NCBI GenBank assembly: GCA_049644265.1
Contig: JBARRO010000243.1
Location: forward strand, 1-34,969
DNA from: JBARRO01 sp049644265
Lineage (GTDB): Bacteria > Bacteroidota > Ignavibacteria > UBA10030
DNA: 34,969 bases
Direction: 5' to 3'
How positions within the stretch are numbered: the stretch's first letter is position 1; every line of letters begins with the position of its first letter. This document shows positions 13,924-21,973 of the stretch, one piece after another. The translations under genes were made by a program, and so were the position numbers. The notes beneath the pieces were generated by a model. It was not told the DNA's origin, did not search any database, and worked only from the letters and a program-made list of their open reading frames with translations.

Positions 13924-14474
13924 ATGTCTCACCATTATGCCAAGAAACGTCAGGACTTGGAAAGGCTCATTGTCGCAGTGCGCGGCGAGAGGTCATCATA
14001 GATGGTGATCTTGCTTTAATCTATGGAGTGACGACGAAGCGGCTCAATGAGCAAGTTAGACGCAACAAAGACCGGTTCCCAGCGGACTTCTGTTTTCGAT
14101 TGAGCCGGAAGGAATGGGAAGCTCTACAGGTTTTAAGGTCGCAAAATGCGACCTTAAAAAGGGGAAGCGGGAAGCATCGGAAGTATCTTCCCACGGTATT
14201 TACCGAACACGGAGCGATAATGGCTGCGAACGTGCTCAATAGTAATCGCGCAGTCCGAATGAGCGTCTACGTTATTCGGGCATTTATTAAGATGCGGGCC
14301 GCGTTATCCGGCACCGCCGAGCTCGCTCGCAAATTGACTGAACTTGAGAAAGAGCTCAAGACAAGATTGAACGTTCACGAAACTGCGATCGTCGGGATTC
14401 TCCAGCGTATCATGGCAATCATCGATCCGCCGCAACTACCCGAGCCAAAAAGGAAGGCGATTGGGTTTAGGTAG
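13924..14474 (+). pseudogene. ORF6N domain protein copy 2, frameshifted
   Basis: A GGAGGGAG Shine-Dalgarno and the ATG at 13924 open a frame reading MSHHYAKKRQDLERLIVAVRGE, matching copy 1. It stops at a TAG (13999-14001). One missing base at about 13990-13992 explains this: the other frame continues VIIDGDLALIYGVTTKRLNEQ and runs to 14474 with the whole rest of the ORF6N domain and helical tail. Identity with copy 1 is clear but moderate. An internal ATG at 14028 could make a product lacking the first part of the domain. A sequencing error is the alternative explanation. Confidence 0.8.
14131..14159. repeat. palindrome inside ORF6N gene, copy 2
   Basis: TTTTAAGGTCGCA (14131-14143), loop AAA, then TGCGACCTTAAAA (14147-14159): 13-bp perfect arms. 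It encodes LRSQNATLK, the same site as LMSQIATSN in copy 1. The arm sequences differ between copies, but each pair is fully complementary. Confidence 0.85.
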
Positions 14475-14753
14475 GGAGGTTGGAGGCAATAGGTGCCTTA
14501 AGCCCGTTTTTTCGTTTTACCAAATTTTCCCTTTGCGTCCTTTGCGCCTTCCCACCACAAAACCGGCGGGCAAGCTTTGCGACCTTTGCGGTTCGCTCTT
14601 AACGTAGGACGGATTGCCAACCTCCGTTGGAAGAGTGCTAAACGCTCCTAAGAACCCTACCAGCGAAGTGACACTTCGCGCTACCCCTTCCACCGTTCCC
14701 CCGATCTCCGCAGGAGCTAATTGCTGATAGCTGAAAGCTGACTGCTGCTTTTC
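14475..14753. repeat. gene-free spacer with several short repeat types
   Basis: TTTGCGTCCTTTGCGCC-type words (14532-14548 and about 14577-14590) surround a CCCACC-GGCGGG palindromic unit (14551-14570). A perfect stem GCGAAGTG/CACTTCGC lies at 14663-14679. The end consists of GCTGATAGCTGAAAGCTGA-like units (14724-14742). No coding region is visible. Confidence 0.65.
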
Positions 14754-15596
14754 CTAATTCTCCAAAAACATCTCTCCCCAAATCGCATCCCAGTCGGCGT
14801 CTTTGTATGAGGCCGGCATGTCGTCGACCGGAACTCCGCCGTCGGCGAGGCTTACACCCACTCCCCTCGAAGATAACGCTGCCTGAAGACGTTCCATTTC
14901 ACGCGTCAGCCAGGGTTTCAGTTCGTCTTTGCCAAAAAGGTGACGAAAATCGATCTTGTCCCCTTCCGGTTTCACCCGCAAGTGCCAGCCGCTTGTCTCG
15001 TCGCGAGCAGCAACCACCTCGCCGTCGACGGGGCACAGAATCCGGATTTCAGAATCCTTCTTCCTGAATTTCCATCCAGTTCCATTAACGTGGACCTTTT
15101 GTCCAACTTTTGGAAGAACAACTCCGTCCGCCGTTCCCACCAATCTCCTCGCAAAGTCGTCCAGTCCAACTGAAATCGTTCCGTCCACTTCGGGCCGGAC
15201 CCATGTGTGCCCGCGATGATACAGGCGATCCAGGGGCATGCGGAGTCCGAGGATCTGTTCGACCTGCGCCGCCTGTATCCTTGGTTCATCTGATGTCACG
15301 CCTTTTGCCAGCCAGGCGGCGTGCGTTTCGCACGTCCTGCAGTCGAACTCGTGGTCGCAGGTACGTTGTTTGACATCTCCCAGAAATTCGTGGCGGCAGG
15401 TTTTTGCTTCTTTGGCAAGGTCCTCAAAGGCAGCTTTCCACAAAACATCCGTGTCGCGGTGCGACGTGAAATCCTTGCGGGCGCGCATAAGCGCTTTTAC
15501 AACGGTTACAATGATCGTCGCAACCACCGCATAGAAAACGCCGAGAAAAATAATGTGGCCGGCATCCCAGCGAAATTCATAGATCCATGGTAGCAT
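14754..15596 (-). CDS. membrane-anchored Cys-rich GcvH-like protein, last gene of redox operon
   Basis: 280 residues from the ATG at 15594-15596, preceded by GGAGG; a longer frame would overlap the NrfD gene and is rejected. One transmembrane helix (about 14-36) is followed by a Cys-rich segment with C67, C80, C86 and C89 (a repeated CxHEF pattern and CRTC), then a GcvH-like lipoyl-domain fold (about 122-225: RGHTWVRPEVDGTISVGLDD, GTADGVVLPKVGQ, ILCPVDGEVV). By my alignment the lipoyl-attachment Lys of GcvH is replaced (Asp181 region), so it probably carries no lipoate. It lies 11 bases after the NrfD gene. A role as an assembly or structural subunit of the redox complex is inference. Confidence 0.75.
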   Translation of the reverse strand: MLPWIYEFRWDAGHIIFLGVFYAVVATIIVTVVKALMRARKDFTSHRDTDVLWKAAFEDLAKEAKTCRHEFLGDVKQRTCDHEFDCRTCETHAAWLAKGVTSDEPRIQAAQVEQILGLRMPLDRLYHRGHTWVRPEVDGTISVGLDDFARRLVGTADGVVLPKVGQKVHVNGTGWKFRKKDSEIRILCPVDGEVVAARDETSGWHLRVKPEGDKIDFRHLFGKDELKPWLTREMERLQAALSSRGVGVSLADGGVPVDDMPASYKDADWDAIWGEMFLEN

Positions 15597-15607
15597 AGGT
15601 ACCTCCG

Positions 15608-16843
15608 TTACGATTGAACCGTCAGCTCGCGCTCCTGCGGAAAGAGCGAGAGATAGCGGTAAGAAAGTGAATACAGGATAACACCGTACGCAATAACCGC
15701 GGCGAACGCCCCGACTTCCTGCCAGCTGGGAGCATACGAAACAAACCGATCGAACGTCAGCGTCGGCAGTGCGAGCGTTTGAATCGTCATCACAAACCGG
15801 TTCAACGCTACTCCTGCAAGCACAAGCACCGCTGCCGGAATCAGCCACCGCACGTTCTCGCGCAGTCTTCTGCTCATCAGCATGACAGCCGGCACCAGGC
15901 CGAAGAGGACGATCTCGCTGAAGAGAATCCAGGTCCCGAACGATTTCCGCTCATAGTACTCGAAGGCCGGGAATCCGGCGGCCGGCGACGTGCTGTTGAT
16001 CCACACAAGGGTGTCGACTGTTTTCAGAAGGATGTACACGACGAGCAGGATTCCTGAGATCTTTCCGAGGAAACTCAGAACGCCGGGCTTCACCAGCTGT
16101 TTCTTTGTGATTTTCTCGATGAGCCATGTCGTCACAAGCACAAAGCTCGGGCCCGCGGCCATCGCTGAGAGAACAAACAGGAAAAACGTCGACGGCCATA
16201 TGCCGAGCATTTCTCGGAACGCAAACGGACGGCCGCGGAGGACTCCGTACAATCCTCCGAGTGACCCCTGATGGAAAAACGACAGGAGCGTGCCCACACC
16301 GGCAAGCACGAACATCAGCTTGTGAAGCTCAAACTCGAACACGAGGAATTTGGGAATCTGACGGAGCTTTCTGTTCTTGAGTACGATCGGAGCATACTCA
16401 ACGATCAGGACCGTCAGATAGCAGGTAAGACAGAACGTGACCTCCGTGAGCATGGAGTGAACGTTTGGATGCCAGAAGGTAAACCAGGCCCGCAGCGGCT
16501 GGCCGACATCCACCATGAGGACGAAGATTGCCCCACTATAGCAGATGAGCCCAAGGACCACTGCACTGTTGATGACCGCTTTCAGCTCTTTTCGCCGGAG
16601 GATGTAAAGCAAAAACCCGGTGAAGAACGCGCCTGCCCCAAACGCAATAATCGTGAGGTCGAGATAAATCCAAAGCCCGAATGCAAAACGGTTGTCCATG
16701 TTGGTTTGATTCAAACCCTCTGCAAGACACAGATAAATCGCATAGAGCCCCCAGGCGAGGAGGAGAACCCAAGGGGCAATCCAGAGCGTGAATTTCGAAA
16801 AATCGCAGCGCTGCAAACCCCGCGATATCAGAGAATTATCCAT
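15608..16843 (-). CDS. NrfD/PsrC/QrcD-type integral membrane quinone-interacting subunit
   Basis: 411 residues with about ten hydrophobic helices, typical of the NrfD family that exchanges electrons with menaquinone in Psr, Nrf, Qrc and alternative complex III. The segments APWVLLLAWGLYAIYL, FGAGAFFTGFLLYIL and FHQGSLGGLYGV fit this family. The start ATG overlaps the last eight bases of the Fe-S subunit gene. In gene order it corresponds to QrcD. I cannot tell from sequence whether it transfers protons. Confidence 0.88.
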   Translation of the reverse strand: MDNSLISRGLQRCDFSKFTLWIAPWVLLLAWGLYAIYLCLAEGLNQTNMDNRFAFGLWIYLDLTIIAFGAGAFFTGFLLYILRRKELKAVINSAVVLGLICYSGAIFVLMVDVGQPLRAWFTFWHPNVHSMLTEVTFCLTCYLTVLIVEYAPIVLKNRKLRQIPKFLVFEFELHKLMFVLAGVGTLLSFFHQGSLGGLYGVLRGRPFAFREMLGIWPSTFFLFVLSAMAAGPSFVLVTTWLIEKITKKQLVKPGVLSFLGKISGILLVVYILLKTVDTLVWINSTSPAAGFPAFEYYERKSFGTWILFSEIVLFGLVPAVMLMSRRLRENVRWLIPAAVLVLAGVALNRFVMTIQTLALPTLTFDRFVSYAPSWQEVGAFAAVIAYGVILYSLSYRYLSLFPQERELTVQS

Positions 16844-17609
16844 GGAGTTCTTCCTTCTTTGTGCGGGCGAGATCGTGTTCCGACAGACGACGCACCCAGG
16901 CTTTCGTTGAACGATAGTAGACTTTTGGTTCTGTCCCGATACGCGAGAGGAATCGGAATGCTGACTCGCTTCGTGCCGCCTTCGCTACGTCGCTCTCTGC
17001 GTCCGCGAGGTCGCCGAACAGGATCGCCTGCGTCGGACAAGTTTCCACGCACGCCGGCACATACTCTCCGGGGAGCAGATTCTTCCTGCCCTCAGCTGCA
17101 GCTTTTTGCTTTGCTTCGTGAAGTCGTCCGTGGCAGAAGTTGCATTTCTCCACCACGCCGCGCATCCGGACGGAGACGTCGGGATTGAGCGTGTTCTCCA
17201 TACCCTCCGGCCATTTCGGATCCCACCAGTTGAAATACCGGGCATGGTAGGGACAAGCAGTCATACAGTATCTGCAGCCGAGGCAGCGTTCCGGAATCTG
17301 CGCTACGATTCCGGTGGAGGGATCAACCTCCACGGCATTCTGCGGACACACGGACACGCAGGGCGGCTCGTCTTCGCATTGCTGACAACTCATCGGGATA
17401 AACACCGATTGGGTCGCCGGAAATGATTCGTTGCTTTCGACCTCCGATACACGCATCCAGGTTATGCCCGTCCGCTCCGTCGCCGATGGACGTGCGGGGG
17501 GGATATTGTTCTCCACCGCACAGGCAACGGTGCACATTCCACACCCGGTGCATCGATCGAGATCCACCACCATACCGTATCGTGATCCTTTGGTTTTCGT
17601 TTCTTCCAT
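16836..17609 (-). CDS. periplasmic-type 4Fe-4S ferredoxin subunit (QrcC/PsrB-like)
   Basis: 257 residues from the ATG at 17607-17609, five bases after the stop of the molybdopterin-family gene; the longer possible start would overlap that gene by 37 bases. Four cysteine clusters are visible: CTGCGMCTVAC, CQQCEDEPPCVSVCP, CLGCRYCMTACP and CNFC...CVETCP, the arrangement of DmsB/PsrB-type subunits with up to four cubane clusters. The FNWWDPKWPEGMENTLNPDV stretch is typical of this branch. There is no signal peptide, so it would be exported with the TAT partner (hitchhiking). It links the molybdopterin-family subunit to the NrfD subunit. Confidence 0.9.
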   Translation of the reverse strand: MEETKTKGSRYGMVVDLDRCTGCGMCTVACAVENNIPPARPSATERTGITWMRVSEVESNESFPATQSVFIPMSCQQCEDEPPCVSVCPQNAVEVDPSTGIVAQIPERCLGCRYCMTACPYHARYFNWWDPKWPEGMENTLNPDVSVRMRGVVEKCNFCHGRLHEAKQKAAAEGRKNLLPGEYVPACVETCPTQAILFGDLADAESDVAKAARSESAFRFLSRIGTEPKVYYRSTKAWVRRLSEHDLARTKKEELHG

Positions 17610-17614
17610 AACCC

Positions 17615-19741
17615 CTAAACCTTTCGAAGAACTGCATGTGTCGATTTCCATGTACCGTCCTCGGCAACTTCAACCAGAGAAAGGACGCCCTCCTTCTGCT
17701 GAAACCCTTGAGGAATAAATCCCACCGGATCCGGACCAGTCGTTACCTGAAGGACTCCCGGTTTGACCGAGCGGTCGAGATGCGCAGTCATTCGAAGTGA
17801 ACCCTTCGCTGTTTCCACGACGACCGTCGACCCTTCATCCATACCGCTCCCCGCTGTCTCCGGATGAACCAGAACCACTTGCGCTGTCTGCCGGAGGTTC
17901 GATTCCTGATACACTTTGGTCATGAGAGGTGAAGAAAGACCCGCCGGCATGCCCATCAGGACCAAGGCCTGAAGGTATGAACCGCCTTGGCCATTCCCGG
18001 ACTTTTCACAGGCGGTCAGCATTCGATTGAAGCCGTTTACTCCCTCCTCCAGGAACGAAAACCGAGGTCTTGCGCCTGTCGGCCGTGGTGAATCCAGCCA
18101 TAGGGCACCATCCAGGAGCGACTGCTGCAATTCGTCAGGCGAGCTGATAGTCCGTGTCTCAACAAATGACCCGTCCTTGAACTTAAACACCTTTCCTCGT
18201 CCGGTTTTATGAATCGCTCCGACTCTTCGCTTCATTTCTTCTTCAACAGTACCTGTCGACGGTGTAAGTGCGTTCAACACATCCTCACACTTCACGACTC
18301 CGGTTGGAGGTTGATAAAGAGGCGAGGACAGTGCATACGACGGAAGTGTTGCACCAAACGGAGTCGCGACATCAGCCGTCGATTCCAGATGCGTTGGTGT
18401 GGGGATGATAAAATTGGATTTTGCTGCGATTCCCGAGAGGATCGGCGAGAAGCTGACAACGAGGCTCTTTTCAGGGATCAGTTTCTTTTCCACTAAACTC
18501 CATGGAATCGTGGCTTCTCCCGCCGAGCTGTCGATGAGGAGCAGACGGATTGAGTGATCCGGCGTCGAGGCAAGATCTCTTGATGCCGGGAGTACGAATG
18601 TTCGTCCCGCTTCCTCAAAACTCTCTTCGCGACGGCGAACAATGCCACCCGTCCGTCCGATGTTTCCAAGCAGGAAGTTCAATCCCCAGATTGCTCTGGC
18701 TTCATCGGCTTGGTGGGGACTGCCTCCGTCGGCGGATCCCGCCACAACAATCGACGGTGTCCGTTTCCCGAGCTCACGCGCGGTCCCCACGACAGCATCT
18801 GCACTCGTGCCTGTGATTTCTGCTGCTCGTTCGGGGGTAAACCGGGAAGCCAGTTGACGATAGGTGGAAAAATCTGTGCTGAGCCGTTCAACGAAGCTCC
18901 GGTCGTACATTTTATCCGCAATCAGAACATGAGCGAGTCCCATGGCAAATGCCGCTTCCGTTCCCGGTTTGATGGGAATCCATCGGTCTGCCAGGACTGC
19001 AGAACGCGAGCGGCCGGATTCGACCTGAGTCACCCGGATTCGCTCGCCTCCTTTCATTGCCATCTGTTGCTGCAGAATCGAGGAATCTTCAAGAACAGGC
19101 GCCCCGAAGCTTACTATGCTGCGTGCATGTTCAATGTCAAAGCCCAAAGAGCCAATCGGCGATGTCATTATCGCGTTCAACGCATGTGCCGTGACATTCT
19201 CGTCCGACGGAGGCGTCAGATAGACGCCGTTTTTCTGAGCAGAGACAAATCTCTTGAGCAATGTTGACTGCGCCCGACCCGGACGCTGGTCGAGGACGGC
19301 GACTTGCCCTTCCTGATCTGAAGCCGAAATCGCAGAGGTGATCGCCGTGAGCACTTCCTGCAGACTGACCGCTTCGGCATCAACCCGGTCGTCTCTACTA
19401 GCGATTCTCGCCGGAGCCTTCATGCGAAGCGGATGATAGACCATGTGGTGCGCCAGCAAGCCGGCGGGGCAGAGTGAACTTCTGCGCGGATGGTTTGGCA
19501 CTGGCGAAACGCTGACGGGGTGATTCCCGACGAGCTTTACACGCAAGCCGCAACCCGCTGGGCAGAGCGTGCATGTTGAAAAACGCGTGGAGACGTCACC
19601 GCGAGGAGGCCGTGGAATCCAGGGGCCGTTCTGAGTCCAGATTGCGACGTCATCCAGCAATTTCCACGGAACGGGGGTGAGAAGAATTCCGGCAGCAGAG
19701 CCGCCGGCGACTTTCAAGAGATCACGACGTGTGAATGACAT
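17615..19741 (-). CDS. TAT-exported molybdopterin oxidoreductase family subunit (QrcB-like)
   Basis: 708 residues. A twin-arginine signal (RRDLLKVAGGSAAGILL) is followed by a 4Fe-4S motif C57-x2-C60-x3-C64...C91 (CTLCPAGCGLRV, SLCPAG). The rest follows the short DMSO-reductase-family layout: GLNFLLGNIGRTGGIVRR, FIIPTPTHLESTADVATPFG and a C-terminal MopB domain with VLVHPETA. No selenocysteine or obvious Cys molybdenum ligand is seen. The homologous QrcB of sulfate reducers binds no molybdenum and acts as a scaffold or electron conduit; whether this protein does the same cannot be decided here. It is followed by its Fe-S partner and preceded by the cytochrome. Confidence 0.88.
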   Translation of the reverse strand: MSFTRRDLLKVAGGSAAGILLTPVPWKLLDDVAIWTQNGPWIPRPPRGDVSTRFSTCTLCPAGCGLRVKLVGNHPVSVSPVPNHPRRSSLCPAGLLAHHMVYHPLRMKAPARIASRDDRVDAEAVSLQEVLTAITSAISASDQEGQVAVLDQRPGRAQSTLLKRFVSAQKNGVYLTPPSDENVTAHALNAIMTSPIGSLGFDIEHARSIVSFGAPVLEDSSILQQQMAMKGGERIRVTQVESGRSRSAVLADRWIPIKPGTEAAFAMGLAHVLIADKMYDRSFVERLSTDFSTYRQLASRFTPERAAEITGTSADAVVGTARELGKRTPSIVVAGSADGGSPHQADEARAIWGLNFLLGNIGRTGGIVRRREESFEEAGRTFVLPASRDLASTPDHSIRLLLIDSSAGEATIPWSLVEKKLIPEKSLVVSFSPILSGIAAKSNFIIPTPTHLESTADVATPFGATLPSYALSSPLYQPPTGVVKCEDVLNALTPSTGTVEEEMKRRVGAIHKTGRGKVFKFKDGSFVETRTISSPDELQQSLLDGALWLDSPRPTGARPRFSFLEEGVNGFNRMLTACEKSGNGQGGSYLQALVLMGMPAGLSSPLMTKVYQESNLRQTAQVVLVHPETAGSGMDEGSTVVVETAKGSLRMTAHLDRSVKPGVLQVTTGPDPVGFIPQGFQQKEGVLSLVEVAEDGTWKSTHAVLRKV

Positions 19742-19750
19742 GGAGGTTCA

Positions 19751-20338
19751 CTATTTATGACAATCAATGCAGGCCCGTTGGGCGTTCTTCGTCTCGTGGC
19801 AGGCGACGCAATCGTCCATTTTCATTCCCTGCCATGGTTCGAACTTGATCCGGGCGATGTTGCTTCCCCAAATATCCTTACTGTACCCGCTGATTCGGTT
19901 TTCCTCGTACGAACGAAGTTCTGTGCTCGTGCCGTGCGGACCGTGACATCGTTCGCATGCCAGCTGCCCTTCCTTCACATGCCGTACATGGGAGAAGTAA
20001 GTATTTTCGGGCTGGCGCGCATAGACCAACCACGGCACTTCACGGTTCTTCTTGACGTATTCCTCAACAAGCTTCTTTTCATTCTCGGAAGTTCCGACCT
20101 GTTCCTGATGGCACCCGGCGCACTGTTGGACATTCGGAATACCCGAGAACCGGCCATCCTCACGGATCGCATGGCAGTCCTCGCATTTCATCCCAACTGC
20201 TTCGCCCGTATGCACCGCATGACTGAATTGAATTGGCTGCTCGACCGATTTGTAAAGGAGCGCCGGAAACACAAACCAGCCAAACATCAACGAGAACACC
20301 ACCCCCGCCAGGACCAGCGCTGTCGTTCGACTCATCAT
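19751..20338 (-). CDS. membrane-anchored pentahaem cytochrome c (QrcA-like)
   Basis: 195 residues from the ATG at 20336-20338, which overlaps the upstream stop as ATGA; an ATG five codons earlier is also possible. An N-terminal membrane anchor (about 5-25) is followed by five c-type haem motifs: CEDCH, CAGCH, CERCH, CVACH and CIDCH. FSHAVHTG and FSHVRH supply distal His ligands as in cytochrome c7-type proteins. QrcA of Desulfovibrio has six haems and ActA of alternative complex III has five, so this protein sits between the two by count. It probably passes electrons between the quinone-reactive complex and periplasmic cytochromes. Confidence 0.88.
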   Translation of the reverse strand: MMSRTTALVLAGVVFSLMFGWFVFPALLYKSVEQPIQFSHAVHTGEAVGMKCEDCHAIREDGRFSGIPNVQQCAGCHQEQVGTSENEKKLVEEYVKKNREVPWLVYARQPENTYFSHVRHVKEGQLACERCHGPHGTSTELRSYEENRISGYSKDIWGSNIARIKFEPWQGMKMDDCVACHETKNAQRACIDCHK

Positions 20339-21300
20339 AAGGTCAGTCTCCATTTTGCAGCCGTCGAGAAGAACTCGTTAAACAATCGCAGCATTTCTTC
20401 GTGGCTGAGAGTTCGCGCAATACCGGGGACGAACGTACCTCCGTCCATCGCGGTTACGATGTCCTGTCCCGCGCTTCGTCCGGCAAGCATTTCGTGCACA
20501 TAGCTTGTGAGGCGACGCGATTCGGCAGCCATCCAGGAGCAAGCCTGCTTTCCGCTGATCAATCCTTCCTCCACCTTACTCCCTCCCGTCTTCGGAGCCG
20601 GTTTTGGATCGACGCCTTCAAACAGCCAGCCGAGTTTGTAGGGATCGGAGTTGATTTTATCGGGATTGCTGCGCAGGTACGAATTTGTGGCGGTAACGTT
20701 CATCCTGTTCGGGAACGCAAGCTGGAGATCAACTCCGCGCACCGTAAGGACAACTGTTGGAAGGCCGGCGCTGTTTTCTGTCAGGAAGTTGATATCATCG
20801 ACTTTTCCCAGAACGCGCGCGAGAAATCCGTCAATCCCCACGTGGTAGGTATGGTCTTCATTGACGTCGAGCCAGAGGTGATTTCGGGAAAACGAGATGG
20901 TCGTCGGCACCCAAATACCGTCGACCCAGGATTCCGTTTTGCCCGGAAGGCCTGTGGATCGCTCCCGCGAAAGCCCTTTGGGCGGCTCGGCCAGCGAGAC
21001 ATACAGCTCGCAGTAATGGTGGTTATCGTTCCCACACCGTGAGAGGACCGCTTCGGTGTACGGAACAAATTTCGAAACCGGCGACGCCGAGCAGTACTGC
21101 ACGAGCGATTCCTGGAGGAATGGACAGTGCTCCTGGCTCGGATGCTCTTCGCGATGCTCTCGTGCAACCGGGCATTGCGTCCATTCCGGAGACGAGCATC
21201 GTTCCTTGCTCGCATGCTCCGGAGTCCGGACAATCATTTTCTTGAATTGGGAAGCGCAACAGTATTTCACCTGCGCCTCTCTGAGGAATGCACATCTCAT
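20335..21300 (-). CDS. Cys-rich GcvH-like protein, upstream gene of redox operon
   Basis: 321 residues, no signal peptide. The N-terminal part (1-100) carries Cys 3, 14, 15, 35, 43, 59, 70, 89 and 97, including two copies of a motif C-x-FL-[RQ]-E-x2-V-x-YC (3-14 and 59-70), so a metal or Fe-S site is likely. Residues about 134-230 match the GcvH fold closely (ISFSRNHLWLDVNED, VGIDGFLARVLGKVDDINFL, NPDKINSDPYKLGWLF). The lipoyl Lys of GcvH aligns with a Gly or Val (VRGVDLQ), so lipoylation is unlikely. A short tail (about 240-321) ends LTL. It is coupled by ATGA overlap to the cytochrome gene. Together with the 14754-15596 gene it brackets the operon. Confidence 0.75.
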   Translation of the reverse strand: MRCAFLREAQVKYCCASQFKKMIVRTPEHASKERCSSPEWTQCPVAREHREEHPSQEHCPFLQESLVQYCSASPVSKFVPYTEAVLSRCGNDNHHYCELYVSLAEPPKGLSRERSTGLPGKTESWVDGIWVPTTISFSRNHLWLDVNEDHTYHVGIDGFLARVLGKVDDINFLTENSAGLPTVVLTVRGVDLQLAFPNRMNVTATNSYLRSNPDKINSDPYKLGWLFEGVDPKPAPKTGGSKVEEGLISGKQACSWMAAESRRLTSYVHEMLAGRSAGQDIVTAMDGGTFVPGIARTLSHEEMLRLFNEFFSTAAKWRLTL

Positions 21301-21312
21301 CGCTGGCCTCCT

Positions 21313-21328
21313 CTGGCGTATATGCCAG
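21313..21328 (-). promoter_or_regulatory. 16-bp palindrome before the Cys-rich GcvH-like gene
   Basis: CTGGCGTATATGCCAG ends about 13 bases upstream of the ATG at 21300. Its outer five bases pair perfectly. It could be an operator or a hairpin around the ribosome-binding region. AACCGCAGCGGTT at 21391-21403 is a further small palindrome. Confidence 0.35.
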
Positions 21329-21420
21329 GTTGTTGCAGATGCAGATTCAAAGCATACCCCCGTGATTGTGAAGCTTGTACTGAACCGCAGAACCGCAGCG
21401 GTTTAAGGAGGATTGTGAAA

Positions 21421-21524
21421 CAAAAACTACTCATTCCTCTTTGCGCACTTTGCGCCCGCCTGCCAATTTGGGTCTTCGTTGGCGGGTGGGCCTTCTTTGG
21501 GCTCTTTGCGGTTTCGCTCTTTAC
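21421..21524. repeat. spacer with palindromic unit inside TTTGCG-type repeats
   Basis: TTTGCGCACTTTGCG, then arms GCCCGCC (21454-21460) and GGCGGG (21481-21486), then CTCTTTGCGGTT. The order of parts is the same as at 11100-11172, which is striking for two unrelated loci. No gene. Confidence 0.7.
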
Positions 21525-21818
21525 TCAGTTATCGGAGCGGATGATATTCGGCGTATCGGGCTCGACACCCTCGATGGACCGGGCGATCGCATTTTCGTTT
21601 ATGGGTTCGCCGCCGTCCGCCATGGTAATACCGAGGGATTCGATATCGAATGCGTGGTCATCCTGTTCCACGGGAATGTGCACGGCTTTTCTGGCACGTG
21701 CGACGAGTTCCTGAAATACTGCACGACCGACAAGGATGAGACAGGCAAGTGTCACGATGCCGAGAGCGGCATTCGTGATATTCAACCATACGGCTTCCGA
21801 CTCGAAGAATTCAGACAC
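21525..21818 (-). CDS. small single-span membrane protein, first gene after sigma54 promoter
   Basis: 97 residues starting with GTG at 21816-21818, preceded by AGGAGA at good spacing. One hydrophobic helix (about 12-31) is followed by a hydrophilic tail containing HIPVEQDDHAFDIESLG. I do not recognise a family. It lies about 60 bases downstream of a predicted sigma54 transcription start and 224 bases upstream of the Qrc-like operon, so it may be a small accessory or assembly subunit of that complex. Confidence 0.7.
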   Translation of the reverse strand: MSEFFESEAVWLNITNAALGIVTLACLILVGRAVFQELVARARKAVHIPVEQDDHAFDIESLGITMADGGEPINENAIARSIEGVEPDTPNIIRSDN

Positions 21819-21887
21819 GTTCGTTCTCCTTTGATGATTGCGTTGGGAGATCCCACACGCGGATGCGGCGGGACTCGAACGGTGTCA

Positions 21888-21903
21888 TGCAAAGAAGGTG
21901 CCT
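21888..21903 (-). promoter_or_regulatory. sigma54 (-24/-12) promoter
   Basis: On the minus strand the sequence reads AGGCAC-CTTCT-TTGCA. It matches the consensus TGGCAC-N5-TTGCA at all but the first base, with exactly ten bases between the invariant GG and GC. Transcription would start near 21877, leaving a leader of about 60 bases before the GTG at 21818. An NtrC-type activator is encoded in the same window. Confidence 0.75.
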
Positions 21904-21973
21904 GCGTCAACGACCGGTGAGAATGGTCATTGTCGGCGTTTTTGAGGAGATGAGGAATTCTGCGATGGGACGT

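Noticed and set aside
15597..15848. Longer N-terminus for the GcvH-like protein
   Set aside because: It would overlap the NrfD gene by about 240 bases, while the ATG at 15596 has an ideal GGAGG.
16271..17188. Plus-strand open frame of 305 codons across the NrfD and Fe-S genes
   Set aside because: Antisense to two well-recognised overlapping genes; Arg/Pro-rich composition typical of a shadow frame.
20335..21300. Genuine glycine cleavage H protein
   Set aside because: The fold signature is present, but the lipoyl Lys is missing in my alignment, and no glycine cleavage genes are nearby.
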